64,000 nucleotides of DNA from Moraxella lacunata (GCF_900453205.1 NZ_UGQU01000004.1:124001-188000); one strand, 5' to 3'; numbered from the stretch's first letter, positions 37,589 to 47,069 are shown. Notes: generated by a model not told the origin, from the letters alone. Numbers and translations are program-made.

Positions 37589-38236
37589 TCATTTATCTTT
37601 TGCCAAATCGTTTGCCATAGCCAGATATTTTTGATGTAACACGTTGATTTGACGGTGTAAATTATCCAAACTGCCTGTATTATCTATCACGTCATCGGCA
37701 TAAGATAGGCGTACATCTCGGCGGATTTGCTTATCAATGATTGCCAAAATGTCCTTATCGCCCTGTCCGTCTCGTCTGCTGGCTCGCTGTATTTGTAGCT
37801 CTATCGGCACGTCCACGACCAAAATCCTATCGCAAAAGGCGGTCAAGCCTTTATCATCGCCCTTGATACTCTCTAACAACAGCGGGGCGGATAATATGGC
37901 GTAGGGGCTACTGGCGTGGTCAAGCTCGTGCTTGATTTGGGTGCGTATGGCAGGGTGGGTGATGGCGTTTAGCGTGGCAAGTTTGGTAGGGTCGGCAAAG
38001 ACAAGCTCACGCAGGTAAGTTCGGTTAAGCACGCCGTCTGTAAGAATATCCGCCCCAAAGGCGTGGGCAAGCTCGTCTAACACAGGCGAACCCTTGGCGG
38101 TGATGGCGTGGCTGATAACATCAGCGTCTATCACGTCTATGCCGAGCGTGGCAAAATGGTCGCTCACGGCAGTTTTTCCGCTACCGATACCGCCTGTTAA
38201 GCCGATGATAAGGGGGGATTTGGGGGTGTTTGGCAT
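37589..38236 (-). CDS. coaE: CoaE, dephospho-CoA kinase
   Basis: Last step of coenzyme A synthesis. 215 residues with the P-loop GLTGGIGSGKTAVSDHF, DADVISH (substrate and magnesium site) and QIQRASRRDGQ (lid). In related bacteria it sits next to pilD and type IV pilus genes; here it stands alone on the minus strand between other genes. Confidence 0.95.
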   Translation of the reverse strand: MPNTPKSPLIIGLTGGIGSGKTAVSDHFATLGIDVIDADVISHAITAKGSPVLDELAHAFGADILTDGVLNRTYLRELVFADPTKLATLNAITHPAIRTQIKHELDHASSPYAILSAPLLLESIKGDDKGLTAFCDRILVVDVPIELQIQRASRRDGQGDKDILAIIDKQIRRDVRLSYADDVIDNTGSLDNLHRQINVLHQKYLAMANDLAKDK

Positions 38237-38273
38237 GGTTTGTCTTTTTAAATGATAAAAGGATATTTATAAT

Positions 38274-38418
38274 CAAAGAACTTTCAAATTACCACAAATT
38301 TATGATGTGTGGGTGTAGGGGCGTGCTGAGTACGCTTATAAAAATTGGTTTGTTGTCAAAGGACATACGGAGCCAGTTCCTACAAAGCCGTGGTAAATAT
38401 CAAATTCGCTGGGTGTAG
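38274..38418 (+). mobile_element. MITE-like family C, copy 2 (145 bp) with 8-bp duplication TTTATAAT
   Basis: TTTATAAT on both sides (38266-38273 and 38419-38426). The ends TTCAAATTACCAC and GTGGTAAATATCAAATTCG are inverted; the left end looks shortened. Contains GTAGGGGCGTGCTGAGTACGC, shared with the other family C copies. It fills most of the 354-bp gap between coaE and tsaD. Confidence 0.8.
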
Positions 38419-38590
38419 TTTATAATAAAGGTTTGGCAATTGGTAGGGGTAGATTGTGATTTTTAAATAATCTTAATGTTATCAGTGATTTATAAAATAA
38501 AATTTAACATATTAAAAATCAAAAATCTTTATCTAAATGTCAATCATCTAAAAAATGCTATAATACCCCAAATTTTTGGAAAAAGAAATT

Positions 38591-39625
38591 ATGAAAGTAT
38601 TAGGTTTAGAAACGTCCTGTGATGAGACAGGACTTGCCATTTATGACAGTGAATTAAACGGCGGTCAAGGTGGGGTGCTTGCCCAAGTGTTATATAGCCA
38701 GATTGAGCTACACGCCACTTATGGCGGGGTTGTGCCTGAGCTTGCCAGTAGAGACCACATTCGCAAACTCGTACCATTATTTAATGAGCTACTGGATAAA
38801 GCAAATATCGCCAAATCCGACATTGATGCGGTCGCCTACACCAAAGGACCGGGGCTGATTGGGGCACTCATGACAGGGGCGTTATTTGGGCGGACGCTTG
38901 CCTATGGGCTTGGCGTGCCCGCCATTGGCGTTCATCACATGGAAGGGCACCTGCTGGCTCCGATGATAGAAAATGATAAGGGGGTCAATTTTCCGTTTGT
39001 CTGTCTGCTTGTTTCGGGCGGTCATACCATGCTGGTGCGAGCAGACGGCGTGGGGCGGTATGAGATATTGGGCGAGAGCATTGATGATGCGGTGGGTGAG
39101 TGTTTTGATAAAGCCGCCAAAATGCTCGGTCTGCCTTACCCTGGGGGACCGAACGTGGAGCGACTTGCCAAAGGGGGCAACCCCCATGCCTATGACTTGC
39201 CACGTCCGATGATGGGTCGTGGGCTAGATTTTAGTTTTAGTGGCATGAAAACAGCCGTGCATAATCTCATTAAGGACACGGCAGGGAGCGACAGCGACCC
39301 TGTGGTGCGGGCGGACATCTCAGCAAGTTTTCAGTATGCGGTGGTGGATACGCTGGTCAAAAAATGTATCAAAGCCCTAAAACAAACAGGGCTAAAACAG
39401 CTTGTCATCGCAGGGGGTGTGTCTGCCAATGCGAGCCTACGCACGCATTTAGAAACCGCCCTTGCCAAAATAGGGGCGAGCGTACATTATGCTCCCTTGC
39501 ACCTATGCACCGATAACGGGGCGATGATAGCCTATGCAGGGTACTGCCGTCTTAGCATGGGGCAGACGGATGGTTTGGCGGTGGCGTGCGTGCCACGGTG
39601 GAGTATGGAGAGCCTAAGCGTGTGA
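38591..39625 (+). CDS. tsaD: TsaD, tRNA threonylcarbamoyladenosine synthase subunit
   Basis: Transfers threonylcarbamoyl to A37 of ANN-decoding tRNAs. 344 residues from ATG 38591 ([14 protein letters not shown]); an upstream in-frame TTG at 38576 is unlikely. Metal ligands in [13 protein letters not shown]-binding VSGGHTMLV and GGPNVERLA, and the C-terminal [12 protein letters not shown] are all present. Not in an operon with the YciO-like gene at 30.0 kb. Confidence 0.97.
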   Translation: MKVLGLETSCDETGLAIYDSELNGGQGGVLAQVLYSQIELHATYGGVVPELASRDHIRKLVPLFNELLDKANIAKSDIDAVAYTKGPGLIGALMTGALFGRTLAYGLGVPAIGVHHMEGHLLAPMIENDKGVNFPFVCLLVSGGHTMLVRADGVGRYEILGESIDDAVGECFDKAAKMLGLPYPGGPNVERLAKGGNPHAYDLPRPMMGRGLDFSFSGMKTAVHNLIKDTAGSDSDPVVRADISASFQYAVVDTLVKKCIKALKQTGLKQLVIAGGVSANASLRTHLETALAKIGASVHYAPLHLCTDNGAMIAYAGYCRLSMGQTDGLAVACVPRWSMESLSV

Positions 39626-39713
39626 AAGGCTTAGGCTTGTAAGGAGTCTTAAATACTATTGATGATGTGGGGGTTTATATTCAATCTCGCCCCACACCCT
39701 CAATATTAAGCAA

Positions 39714-40546
39714 TCATTTTTTGCGATTGGCTTTTTTAATTAGCTCTTTGGCGTTTCGGTGCGTCATCATCTGTGAGATTTCTTTGTCCTGTTCAGGTAG
39801 TTTTGCACCGAAATAATAGCCTCTTTCTAACACTAAAAAATCATAATAACCATCAATCTCTCCCAAAAATACCGTACAGAGATGATTTTTTGAGCGATTG
39901 GAACCCGCCATCATTTCATCTATGGTAGTAACGTTCGCATCACCTGAAAAACAGTACATATAGGAATCTTTAGATGCCTTTAATGTAGGTTTGATTGGTT
40001 TTTTAGTGTTATTTAAAAAATATTCCCTATGACCATACACAAACGTTGATGGAATGATTTTTTTGTCTTTTTCATCAATGATGACCGCCATTTTATAGGT
40101 TTTGTTATTATAAGGTCGATATTCGATGAGTTTTAAATCTTTGGCAAAATTCGGAGACTTGATGTCATGAGCGGTCTTTAAAATTTCATTCACCACAGGC
40201 TGTGCACAGAAGTTAAAGGGCTGGTGCTGACTGTCAAGGGTCTCGATCTTCAAATAGATGTCATCTTTTGAATAGCACTGAATGTGATAGCTGTTCATGG
40301 TTTTTTGGGGGATGTTAGAGTGAATGTCGTACCAATACGACTCATCAGCATGACTCATCATTGCCAAAGCCATCATCAAGGTGCAAAAAATAATTTTGGC
40401 TCTGGTTTAAAAAGTATGCTACAAAGAAAACCGTTCGTGGTGAGCTTGGGAAACCTAACGGTTTTCCTACCCGCAGGCAGGCTCAGGGCGAACGGAAAAT
40501 CTAGTTCAGCATACTTTTTTAGACCACTACCATAATTTTTTTTCAT
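39714..40546 (-). pseudogene. Secreted-protein gene split by a MITE in its signal peptide
   Basis: The body (39714 to about 40397) encodes a ~225-residue protein of unknown family, paralogous to the gene at 40643-41236. Reading upstream from it gives KIIFCTLMMALAMMSHADES, a signal peptide lacking its start; the frame stops soon after inside the element. Beyond the element (40398-40531) lie an ATG at 40546 with AGGA in front and a run of eight A, which looks like the original start (MKK...). With seven A the join would read MKKIIFCTLMMALAMMSHADES; with the present eight it is off by one, even if the element were excised. An internal TTG/ATG at 40379-40371 could give a product without a proper signal. 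Probably inactive. Confidence 0.7.
40398..40531. mobile_element. 134-bp MITE with 8-bp duplication ATAATTTT, inserted in a signal peptide
   Basis: Ends GGCTCTGGTTTAAAAAGTATGCT and AGCATACTTTTTTAGACCACTACC, imperfect inverted repeats. ATAATTTT flanks both sides (40390-40397 and 40532-40539). The interior palindrome (CCGTTCGTGGTGAGCTTGGG ... GAACGG) is the same core as in the 19588 element, while the ends differ. Confidence 0.88.
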
Positions 40547-40642
40547 AAAAAATCCTAAGTGTTTACGCTTTAATATGCCTTTTCATTTAAAAGGGGGGTG
40601 TGCTAGGCATTCTGCAGCATTTAAAAAGCCCCTTAATTAAAA

Positions 40643-41236
40643 TTACCTCACCATTTTCAGATAGTCCTTGGCTTTGATGAGTTCATCTGATGTAAATTCT
40701 TTGTCGCCATATTTGTCAAAACTGCTACATACATACCGCAACTCATCATCCATGTCATATTCCACCATCGCCCTTGTGACAATTTGCCCTTCTTGTTCGT
40801 AACTATCAAACCATGCGTAGGGCTGATGCAGACAGAAAGTGTTACTTTTTTTATTTGAAATGACCTTTGGGGCTCTTTTGGGGTAGGTTTGCTTTTCCTC
40901 AATGCTCCAATCAAACCAAGCAAATTGCGGATAAAGATAGATGGATTTTGCTTTATCATCAATGACAAAGATGTCCGTGATGGGGGAGTTTTTTCCTTGA
41001 TAAAATAGCTGTACTAGCTTTTTATTTTGGGCGAAATTCGCTATCTTTAACTCTTTACTTTTGCCGATAATTTTGGAAATTTCTTTTTTATCAGTCGTGC
41101 AGTAATTTTTGCCACCGCCTGTGGTACAACCGTGTAATTTATAGCCATCAATCGTGGCAGTGTCATTGGCGTGTGCGTTATTGGCATAAGCTGATAAACC
41201 AATAACCATTAAAGACAATAAAAAACATCTTTTCAT
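40643..41236 (-). CDS. Secreted protein of unknown function, paralogue of the split neighbour
   Basis: 197 residues. Signal peptide MKRCFLLSLMVIGLSAYA with a cleavage site near ANNAHA. Cys-containing start GCTTGGGKNYC. The block ELKIANFAQNKKLVQLFYQG aligns with DIKSPNFAKDLKLIEYRPYN of the split gene, followed in both by a strand pair with DEK/DDK. No family recognised; probably a periplasmic or secreted protein typical of this lineage. Its neighbour on the same strand is the split copy, so the pair is a tandem duplication. Confidence 0.75.
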   Translation of the reverse strand: MKRCFLLSLMVIGLSAYANNAHANDTATIDGYKLHGCTTGGGKNYCTTDKKEISKIIGKSKELKIANFAQNKKLVQLFYQGKNSPITDIFVIDDKAKSIYLYPQFAWFDWSIEEKQTYPKRAPKVISNKKSNTFCLHQPYAWFDSYEQEGQIVTRAMVEYDMDDELRYVCSSFDKYGDKEFTSDELIKAKDYLKMVR

Positions 41237-41457
41237 TACTAAATCCTTTAAATCAAAATTACAATATTTTGGTGAATTGGTGGTGAAATCAGTGTTTGAA
41301 TAATTCGGGTGCTTTATTTAATAAATATAACGTGAATTTGATAAGCGTTATTTTACCATATCAAATAATAGACTTCCTGCAAAACTACCCAATTCACCCA
41401 AACACGAGCTTTACCCTTAATTCATTGTCGATTAAAATGTTATTAGACTGATTCAAA

Positions 41458-41871
41458 TTAACTATTCCAAACGGCTTGTACTCTACCATACCAAGTTTCC
41501 GCTTCCATCATATTGCCAAATACGACATATCGCTTAGGTTCATCTAAGTCTTTTACAGTTAAAGTTAAGAACGTTTTAACAGCATTGCCGCTAGGTCTTT
41601 GATCAAGACCGATATTGGTAACTTCTGATGCGTGAAATATTCCACAGCCTTTATGACCATAAATATAAAAAAGCCTTTTTTCAGAGTCAATGCCAAATAT
41701 AGGGATTCTTAAAATGCTAGTTTTTAATAGATAGTCTGGCTGAAAATCAACACCTGCATTTTTCCTTGCATATTCAATTGCATCTGCATATCCTTTTGTG
41801 TATTTCCTAAAGTCATAGTATTTAGCACCAATAAATACTAGAATGACAGCCAAGAGTAAAAAACCTAACAT
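41458..41871 (-). CDS. Small membrane-anchored protein, unknown
   Basis: 137 residues with one N-terminal hydrophobic segment (LGFLLLAVILVFIGAKYY) and a soluble remainder of alternating strands (LFYIYGHKGCGIFHASEV, LTLTVKDLDEPKRYVVFG). No motif recognised. AT-rich upstream region. The gap to the next gene contains a T11 run (41922-41932) just upstream of this gene. Confidence 0.65.
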   Translation of the reverse strand: MLGFLLLAVILVFIGAKYYDFRKYTKGYADAIEYARKNAGVDFQPDYLLKTSILRIPIFGIDSEKRLFYIYGHKGCGIFHASEVTNIGLDQRPSGNAVKTFLTLTVKDLDEPKRYVVFGNMMEAETWYGRVQAVWNS

Positions 41872-41997
41872 AAAATGTATCCTAAATAAAGTAAAAAAAT
41901 GTAATTATAGGATATCTGATTTTTTTTTTTGTCAATCCACAGTTAATAAATTTTTTGTAATGTATTGTAAATATATCAAGCGGTGGTTAAATCCCAA

Positions 41998-42657
41998 TCA
42001 ATCCGTCCACGCCATTTTTAAAATCCCTGCAATTACAAATGGCGTTATCATCACTGCCAAGATACTGCCCGCCCCGAGCATGGCAAGAATGGGCAAGCCA
42101 TTTAGCCCTGTGGCGTACAAATCCACCGCCCCTGTGGCAAAAATCAGCACAGGCAGTTGCATGGGTAGGGCGATGAGTGGCACAAGTACCGCCCCGTTTT
42201 TTAGGGTCAATGTGAGCGAACTTGCGATGGCGGACAGCATAAGAAGCATGGGTGAGCCGACTACGATAGAGATGGCAAGCATGAGTGTGTCGCCCACAGG
42301 CAAGCCAAACAGCGGTATCGCTAGAAATGACAACACCGCCACAAAGCCTGCACTAAACAGCCAATGCACCGCCAACCGCACGGCTACCCATGTGGCAAGT
42401 GGGGCGTTTGAGACGACAAGCTCGGCAAGCGTACCATTATCAAAATCAGGGCGAAACAGCTCTTCTATGCCCATGACGAGCGACAACAGCACCGCTATCC
42501 ACACCGCCGAACTTGCTAAGCGTAACAGCGTGGCAGGCTCTGCCCCGATAGCCAAGGGAAACAGCGTGATGATAAGTAAAAACAGCACCAAGGGGTAGAG
42601 CCATTGCACCGCCCCTTGACGTTTGATTTGCCATTCTCGTTGTAGTAGGGCTTTCAT
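41998..42657 (-). CDS. ccmB: CcmB, haem exporter membrane subunit for cytochrome c maturation
   Basis: 219 residues with six hydrophobic segments. LYPLVLFLLIITLFPLAIG, the Glu-rich FRPDFDNGTLAELVVS and the LLMLSAIASSLTLTLKNGAV region follow the CcmB pattern. It overlaps ccmA by 4 nt (ATGA), so they are translated together. Works with CcmA and CcmC; ccmC and later ccm genes are not in the window. Confidence 0.93.
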   Translation of the reverse strand: MKALLQREWQIKRQGAVQWLYPLVLFLLIITLFPLAIGAEPATLLRLASSAVWIAVLLSLVMGIEELFRPDFDNGTLAELVVSNAPLATWVAVRLAVHWLFSAGFVAVLSFLAIPLFGLPVGDTLMLAISIVVGSPMLLMLSAIASSLTLTLKNGAVLVPLIALPMQLPVLIFATGAVDLYATGLNGLPILAMLGAGSILAVMITPFVIAGILKMAWTD

Positions 42658-43256
42658 AGGGCAAACTCCGCTAAGTCTAGCACACGGTTTGCCCCTTGCA
42701 TGGCTTGGTGGCTTGTGGCAAGCACCGCTCCGCCCATGTTTGCAAACTCGCCCATGCGTTTTTCTAATTTGGCGACCATTGCCACATCTAGGGCAGTCAA
42801 AGGCTCATCAAGGAGCCATAAGGGGGCATGGGCGGGGGTCATGATAAACAGCCGTGCCAGTCCGATTCGTCTTTTTTGTCCTGCTGATAGCTGAACGCTG
42901 GACGTATCGCCCAAGCCATACAGTCCAACCATGTCTAGGGCGGTATCAATGGTGTCATTATCCGCTTGTACATCATACAGCGAAAACAAAAACCGTAAAT
43001 TTTGGGCGACCGTCAAGGCAGGACTGATACCCAGCTGATGAGAGACGTACACCAGTGGGGATTTGGTGATTGTGCCGTGCGTGGTGGGGAGTAGTCCTGC
43101 GATTTGGTTAAGTAGGGTGGTCTTGCCCAGTCCGTTTTCGCCGACCAGATGACACACATCGCCTGCGTGTAGGGTAAGATTGACGTCATCGCACAAGATA
43201 AAATCGCCCCGTCCAATGGCGACTTGGTGCAGTTGTAGGGTTGCTGAATGGGTCAT
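42654..43256 (-). CDS. ccmA: CcmA, haem exporter ATP-binding subunit
   Basis: 200 residues. Walker A GENGLGKTTLLNQ, signature LSAGQKRRIGLARL, Walker B PLWLLDEPLTALD. Short ABC ATPase of CcmA type, energising haem-handle release from CcmE. First gene of the ccmAB pair. Confidence 0.95.
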   Translation of the reverse strand: MTHSATLQLHQVAIGRGDFILCDDVNLTLHAGDVCHLVGENGLGKTTLLNQIAGLLPTTHGTITKSPLVYVSHQLGISPALTVAQNLRFLFSLYDVQADNDTIDTALDMVGLYGLGDTSSVQLSAGQKRRIGLARLFIMTPAHAPLWLLDEPLTALDVAMVAKLEKRMGEFANMGGAVLATSHQAMQGANRVLDLAEFAL

Positions 43257-43347
43257 GGGGCTATTCTTGATTATAAAGTGTTATCATAGCAAATTTTGGG
43301 GGAAATTTGAATGATGTGTGGTAAATCTGGTGCTTTTTTAAATTTAG

Positions 43348-43489
43348 GGTATTATTCAATAAAGACATATTTTAAAATTTGAACGTGTAGGTGCGAATTA
43401 CATTCGCTCAAAAATCAAAACTTTATCAAAGGGCAAATTGCAATTTACTCCTACAAATCTACCCAAAGGTATGGTTGATTGACAATACC
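43348..43489. mobile_element. MITE family B, copy 2 (142 bp) with 8-bp duplication AAATTTAG
   Basis: Left end GGTATTATTCAATAAAGACA; right end GATTGACAATACC. AAATTTAG on both sides (43340-43347 and 43490-43497). The inner GTAGGTGCGAATTACATTCG and TTTACTCCTAC arms correspond to those of the 35648 copy. Confidence 0.92.
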
Positions 43490-43677
43490 AAATTTAGTAC
43501 CGTTTAACAAAAACACATTTTTAAATTTATCCCATAAATTATCCAAAAACCATGATTACCCACCATACCCAAAAGATTTTAACAGTTAAAAGATAAATTG
43601 AAAAATCCCTAAAAAACCCAAATAATGCTTTTTAATTCCCTTATTTTTTGTTATGCTAATTCTTGAAATACGCCCAA

Positions 43678-43817
43678 GAAATTTTAAAATTACCACAGAC
43701 GCAATGATGTGTGGATGTAGGGGCGTTCTGAGCACGCCTTGTATGGTAATGTCATCAAAGGGTGTGCTCAGCACACCCACAAATCCGCGGTAAATATCAA
43801 GCTCGTTAGGCATACAA
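43678..43817 (-). mobile_element. MITE-like family C, copy 3 (about 140 bp)
   Basis: Approximate bounds. ATACGCCCAAGAAATTTTAA at the left and GGTAAATATCAAGCTCG...GGCATACAAC at the right are imperfect inverted repeats, with GTAGGGGCGTTCTGAGCACGCC and GGGTGTGCTCAGCACACCC inside. Possible imperfect duplication TTCTTGAA / TTCTTAAA. With copy 2 of family B it fills the 589-bp gap between ccmA and the YbjN-like gene. Confidence 0.7.
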
Positions 43818-43845
43818 CTTCTTAAAATACAACCAAGGCAATCTT

Positions 43846-44520
43846 ATGTTTAAAAAAATCAAAAGTCTATTTAAAAAATCCAACCCCGACACAGGGGCAG
43901 AGAAGCCAACAGGCAAGGCAACGGACACCCCAAAAACCGCCAAGCCCAAACAAATCCTAACCGCTCCCACCGCCAAGCCCACATCGCACCCCATAACCCG
44001 TGACATCATGGCATGGCTTGACAAACAAGACTGGAAATACGACCACCGCCCACCTGATGACGGCGGACACACACATCATCTTATCATGGGCTTTACCGAC
44101 CGTGAGAACGACTGGACGTGCGTGTTTCGTATCAACGAAGACAATCAGCTTGTCTCGGCATTTGGCATATTAGACGACAGCGTGCCTGTGAGTCATTATA
44201 CCGCCATGCTCATGGAGATTGCCAAGATGAACATGAACGTAAGTTTTGGCGGGATTGAGTTTGACCCCACAGACGGTGAAGTGCGTGCCAAGATTGCCTT
44301 TGACGTGGAGTTTAACCCATTAACCGACAAATCGCTCGGCTGTTATCTACAAGCTCTGGCAGGACTTACCGAAGTGGCTCGGGGTATCATGACGCTCGTG
44401 CTGGCGGACGATGAGCCAAGCCAGTTTGCAGGGGATTATATTGAGCTTGGCGATGAGGTGAGTGCGGTGATTGATGATGAAAAACGCACCTTTTTCCTAG
44501 CCACACATACTGCTCAATGA
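43846..44520 (+). CDS. YbjN domain protein
   Basis: 224 residues. Basic N-terminus and a Thr/Pro/Lys-rich linker (1-50), then a YbjN-like domain: DIMAWLDKQDWKYDHRP, then THHLIMGFTDRENDWTCVFR and the acidic-to-strand alternation that ends VARGIMTLVLADDE. The family resembles type III secretion chaperones in fold and has an ill-defined cellular role. Its stop overlaps the ATG of the next gene (ATGA), so they form an operon. Confidence 0.68.
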   Translation: MFKKIKSLFKKSNPDTGAEKPTGKATDTPKTAKPKQILTAPTAKPTSHPITRDIMAWLDKQDWKYDHRPPDDGGHTHHLIMGFTDRENDWTCVFRINEDNQLVSAFGILDDSVPVSHYTAMLMEIAKMNMNVSFGGIEFDPTDGEVRAKIAFDVEFNPLTDKSLGCYLQALAGLTEVARGIMTLVLADDEPSQFAGDYIELGDEVSAVIDDEKRTFFLATHTAQ

Positions 44521-45428
44521 TGTTTAAAGTCGCCCACCACCCCCTATTTTGCTTGCCTTTGCCAGAGGGACACCGCTTTCCGATGGCAAAATATGAGCTG
44601 TTACCAAAAAAGCTCTTGGTGGACGGTATTATTACACCGTCTCAATTTTTTGTCCCAAGAATGGCGACGGTTGATGAGATTTTGACCACGCACAGCAAAG
44701 ATTATTGGCAAATGCTAGATGAGCTGACCCTACCTGCCAAAGACTGCCGAAAAATTGGTTTGCCAATGAGTCAAGATTTGATAGACCGTGAACGCTATGT
44801 CGTGGGGGCAACGATAGACTGTGCCAAATACGCCCTAACAGACGGTATTAGCCTATCCACTTCTGGCGGTACGCACCACGCCTTTAAAGACAGTGGCGAG
44901 GGCTTTTGTGTGTTAAATGATGTCTGTATCGCCAGTAATGTGCTGTTAAATCAAGGACTTGTTAAAAAGATTTTAATCCTTGACCTAGATGTTCATCAAG
45001 GCAATGGCAATGCGTCTATCATGGCGGACAATGCCAATGTTTTTGTGATGAGTATGCACGGCGAGAAAAATTATCCTTATCATAAGCCTAAGTCGGATTT
45101 GGACATTGGTTTGGCGGACGGGGTGGGCGATGATGCCTATTTATCGCTTTTAAAGCACCATTTGCCCAAAGTGTTAGATGACTTTAAGCCTGATTTTATC
45201 TTTTATATCGCAGGAGTGGATGTTCTTTGTGATGATAGATTGGGTAGGATAAACTTAACGATGAATGGACTGTATGAGCGAGAATGGTTTGTGGTAGAAA
45301 CCGCTTACCACCTCCAAATCCCAATGACGGTGGTCATGGGCGGTGGCTATGTTCCTGATGTGGGGGTGATTGTGGCGGGACATAGTGGGGTGTTTGGGGT
45401 GGTTAAGGGGATTTTTGAGAAACAATAA
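44517..45428 (+). CDS. Histone-deacetylase-fold protein
   Basis: 303 residues. Typical active-site blocks: SGGTHHAFKDSGEGFCVLND (catalytic His pair), ILDLDVHQGNGNASIM (zinc Asp and His) and YIAGVDVLCDDRLGRI (second zinc Asp). In bacteria such enzymes deacetylate acetyl-polyamines or other small amides. The N-terminal HHPLFCLPLPEGHRFP is conserved in the subfamily. Overlaps the YbjN-like gene by 4 nt. Confidence 0.9.
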   Translation: MMFKVAHHPLFCLPLPEGHRFPMAKYELLPKKLLVDGIITPSQFFVPRMATVDEILTTHSKDYWQMLDELTLPAKDCRKIGLPMSQDLIDRERYVVGATIDCAKYALTDGISLSTSGGTHHAFKDSGEGFCVLNDVCIASNVLLNQGLVKKILILDLDVHQGNGNASIMADNANVFVMSMHGEKNYPYHKPKSDLDIGLADGVGDDAYLSLLKHHLPKVLDDFKPDFIFYIAGVDVLCDDRLGRINLTMNGLYEREWFVVETAYHLQIPMTVVMGGGYVPDVGVIVAGHSGVFGVVKGIFEKQ

Positions 45429-45437
45429 TACTAACAT

Positions 45438-47069
45438 TCATTCAATGTATATATGCAATGCACTACAAAACATTTTATGAACCTTTATATAATTGGTTTT
45501 ACCGCATTCCATTTTGCTCTTATATGGAATATCCTTAAATGACCAATCATAACTATCAGAATATTTTTCAGACAGCCCAAATAAACCAACTTGATAAAAG
45601 CAACTAAGAATTATATTTACTAGATTTTCTTTATCAGGAGATTCATCTAAATAATTTCTAAATGCCTGATACAGAGGGTCAAAACTATAACCATTTTGAA
45701 TATCTATACTAACTTTTAAAATCATTTCATCAGATAAGTTTTCTCTAAACTCATCGATAGAAAACTCAATTTTCTGCATATCAGAAATAATAGGGACAAT
45801 ATATTCAAGTGATGGATATATATCATGCCATTCTTCATATAAAGATCTAAGCCTTTCTCGGGAATATATTTTTTCAGCATCTTGTATGGCACCCCAGTCT
45901 ATACTGACTTTATTGACAGAGTTTTCCAAACAATAGTTGATAAATTGAAGAATATCTCTTGGTCGCCAAAAAGTTCTTTGAAGAATGTAATTCCAAGCCT
46001 CCCCTTTTCTATTGGGGCTTGGAAATATATCTTCAAAACAAACATTTTCTTTTGTATATTTGCTCTTATAAAGATAAGATATTCTTTTATTTACAATATC
46101 TTTTAAATCCTTCTCACTCCATTTTACTTTGTATATGATTGACTGAAGTTTATCCTCCTGAAATCCAGCACTTCTGCTTTGTTCAATTGTTTTTAGAAAT
46201 AAATCTACTCTTAAAGATGCTAATATCTTTACATTCCTTATTTTTCTAAAAAACTTAATTTCTTCAATAAGCGCCTTGATCAACCCATGTCTAATCTCTG
46301 GACTTGTCCAATTTTCATCTAGTTTATCTATAAGCAAATAATAAGGATTCTGTCTATCTGAAAACACATGTTCATTCAATACTTCAACTACTTTGGAAAG
46401 CTCAGATATTTGGATCTTATCAACAACAGCCTGAACTCTTTTTTGAACTTCAGTTTTAACTTCTTTAGCATTTTCCGATGAAGAATTTAACTTCCCATTA
46501 AAAAAATCGTGCACACTCACCCCTGTCTCTGCTTGAATATTTTGAGTGAGGTTTTCCATAATTTCTTTTACATTCTCTTCAGTTTCAATCCAATATTTAT
46601 CAGACCAATTCTTAAGATATTCATAAGCGATCTTTTGATTGGGTTTTGTAATTGATTGATATATTTCAGATATGAAATTTGCTAATTTTTTGCTTTCACT
46701 CCAATCTGGATATTTAAGTTTTAAGAATTCTATAGTTAAAATATGCCTCCATAGATATCTATAAAAAATATCCAAATTTATATCATTTTGTTGTAAGAAC
46801 TTGATAATATTTGAGTTATCTATATAGTTTAAAAACAAATTCTCCAAATCAATCAATTTTACTCTATTTTTGTTGGATTCAGATTCTATATGCATTAATG
46901 TAGCTGTTTTACCAGAACCAGTTCTACCAAGCACTATTGATTTTACCTCCTCAACATCATATAACACTTCAATAAGTCCGTTATCCACGAAACATTCCGA
47001 CAAAAAACGATTGTCGCTTTCTGCATCCAATTCACCTATGTTGGTATTGGGTCTAATAACAACTTGCAT
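45438..47069 (-). CDS. Stand-alone P-loop ATPase (Sll1717-like), possible defence gene
   Basis: 543 residues. Walker A is GRTGSGKTATLMHIE near residue 50; Walker B-like LLIDKLDENW is near residue 245, followed by ILASLRVDLF (sensor). The C-terminal 200 residues are helical. The architecture is close to the Sll1717-type or KAP-like P-loop ATPase group, whose roles are unclear and some of which lie in defence islands. The gene is much more AT-rich than valS or the deacetylase on either side and has no conserved partner. It ends 10 nt from the deacetylase stop. Confidence 0.6.
   Translation of the reverse strand: MQVVIRPNTNIGELDAESDNRFLSECFVDNGLIEVLYDVEEVKSIVLGRTGSGKTATLMHIESESNKNRVKLIDLENLFLNYIDNSNIIKFLQQNDINLDIFYRYLWRHILTIEFLKLKYPDWSESKKLANFISEIYQSITKPNQKIAYEYLKNWSDKYWIETEENVKEIMENLTQNIQAETGVSVHDFFNGKLNSSSENAKEVKTEVQKRVQAVVDKIQISELSKVVEVLNEHVFSDRQNPYYLLIDKLDENWTSPEIRHGLIKALIEEIKFFRKIRNVKILASLRVDLFLKTIEQSRSAGFQEDKLQSIIYKVKWSEKDLKDIVNKRISYLYKSKYTKENVCFEDIFPSPNRKGEAWNYILQRTFWRPRDILQFINYCLENSVNKVSIDWGAIQDAEKIYSRERLRSLYEEWHDIYPSLEYIVPIISDMQKIEFSIDEFRENLSDEMILKVSIDIQNGYSFDPLYQAFRNYLDESPDKENLVNIILSCFYQVGLFGLSEKYSDSYDWSFKDIPYKSKMECGKTNYIKVHKMFCSALHIYIE

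Noticed and set aside
38230-38418. 62-residue open frame before tsaD
   Set aside because: Inside family C copy 2; repeat sequence, no ribosome site.
41843-42598. 251-residue plus-strand open frame
   Set aside because: Lies opposite ccmB; Ser/Ala/Thr-rich translation typical of a shadow of a membrane protein gene.
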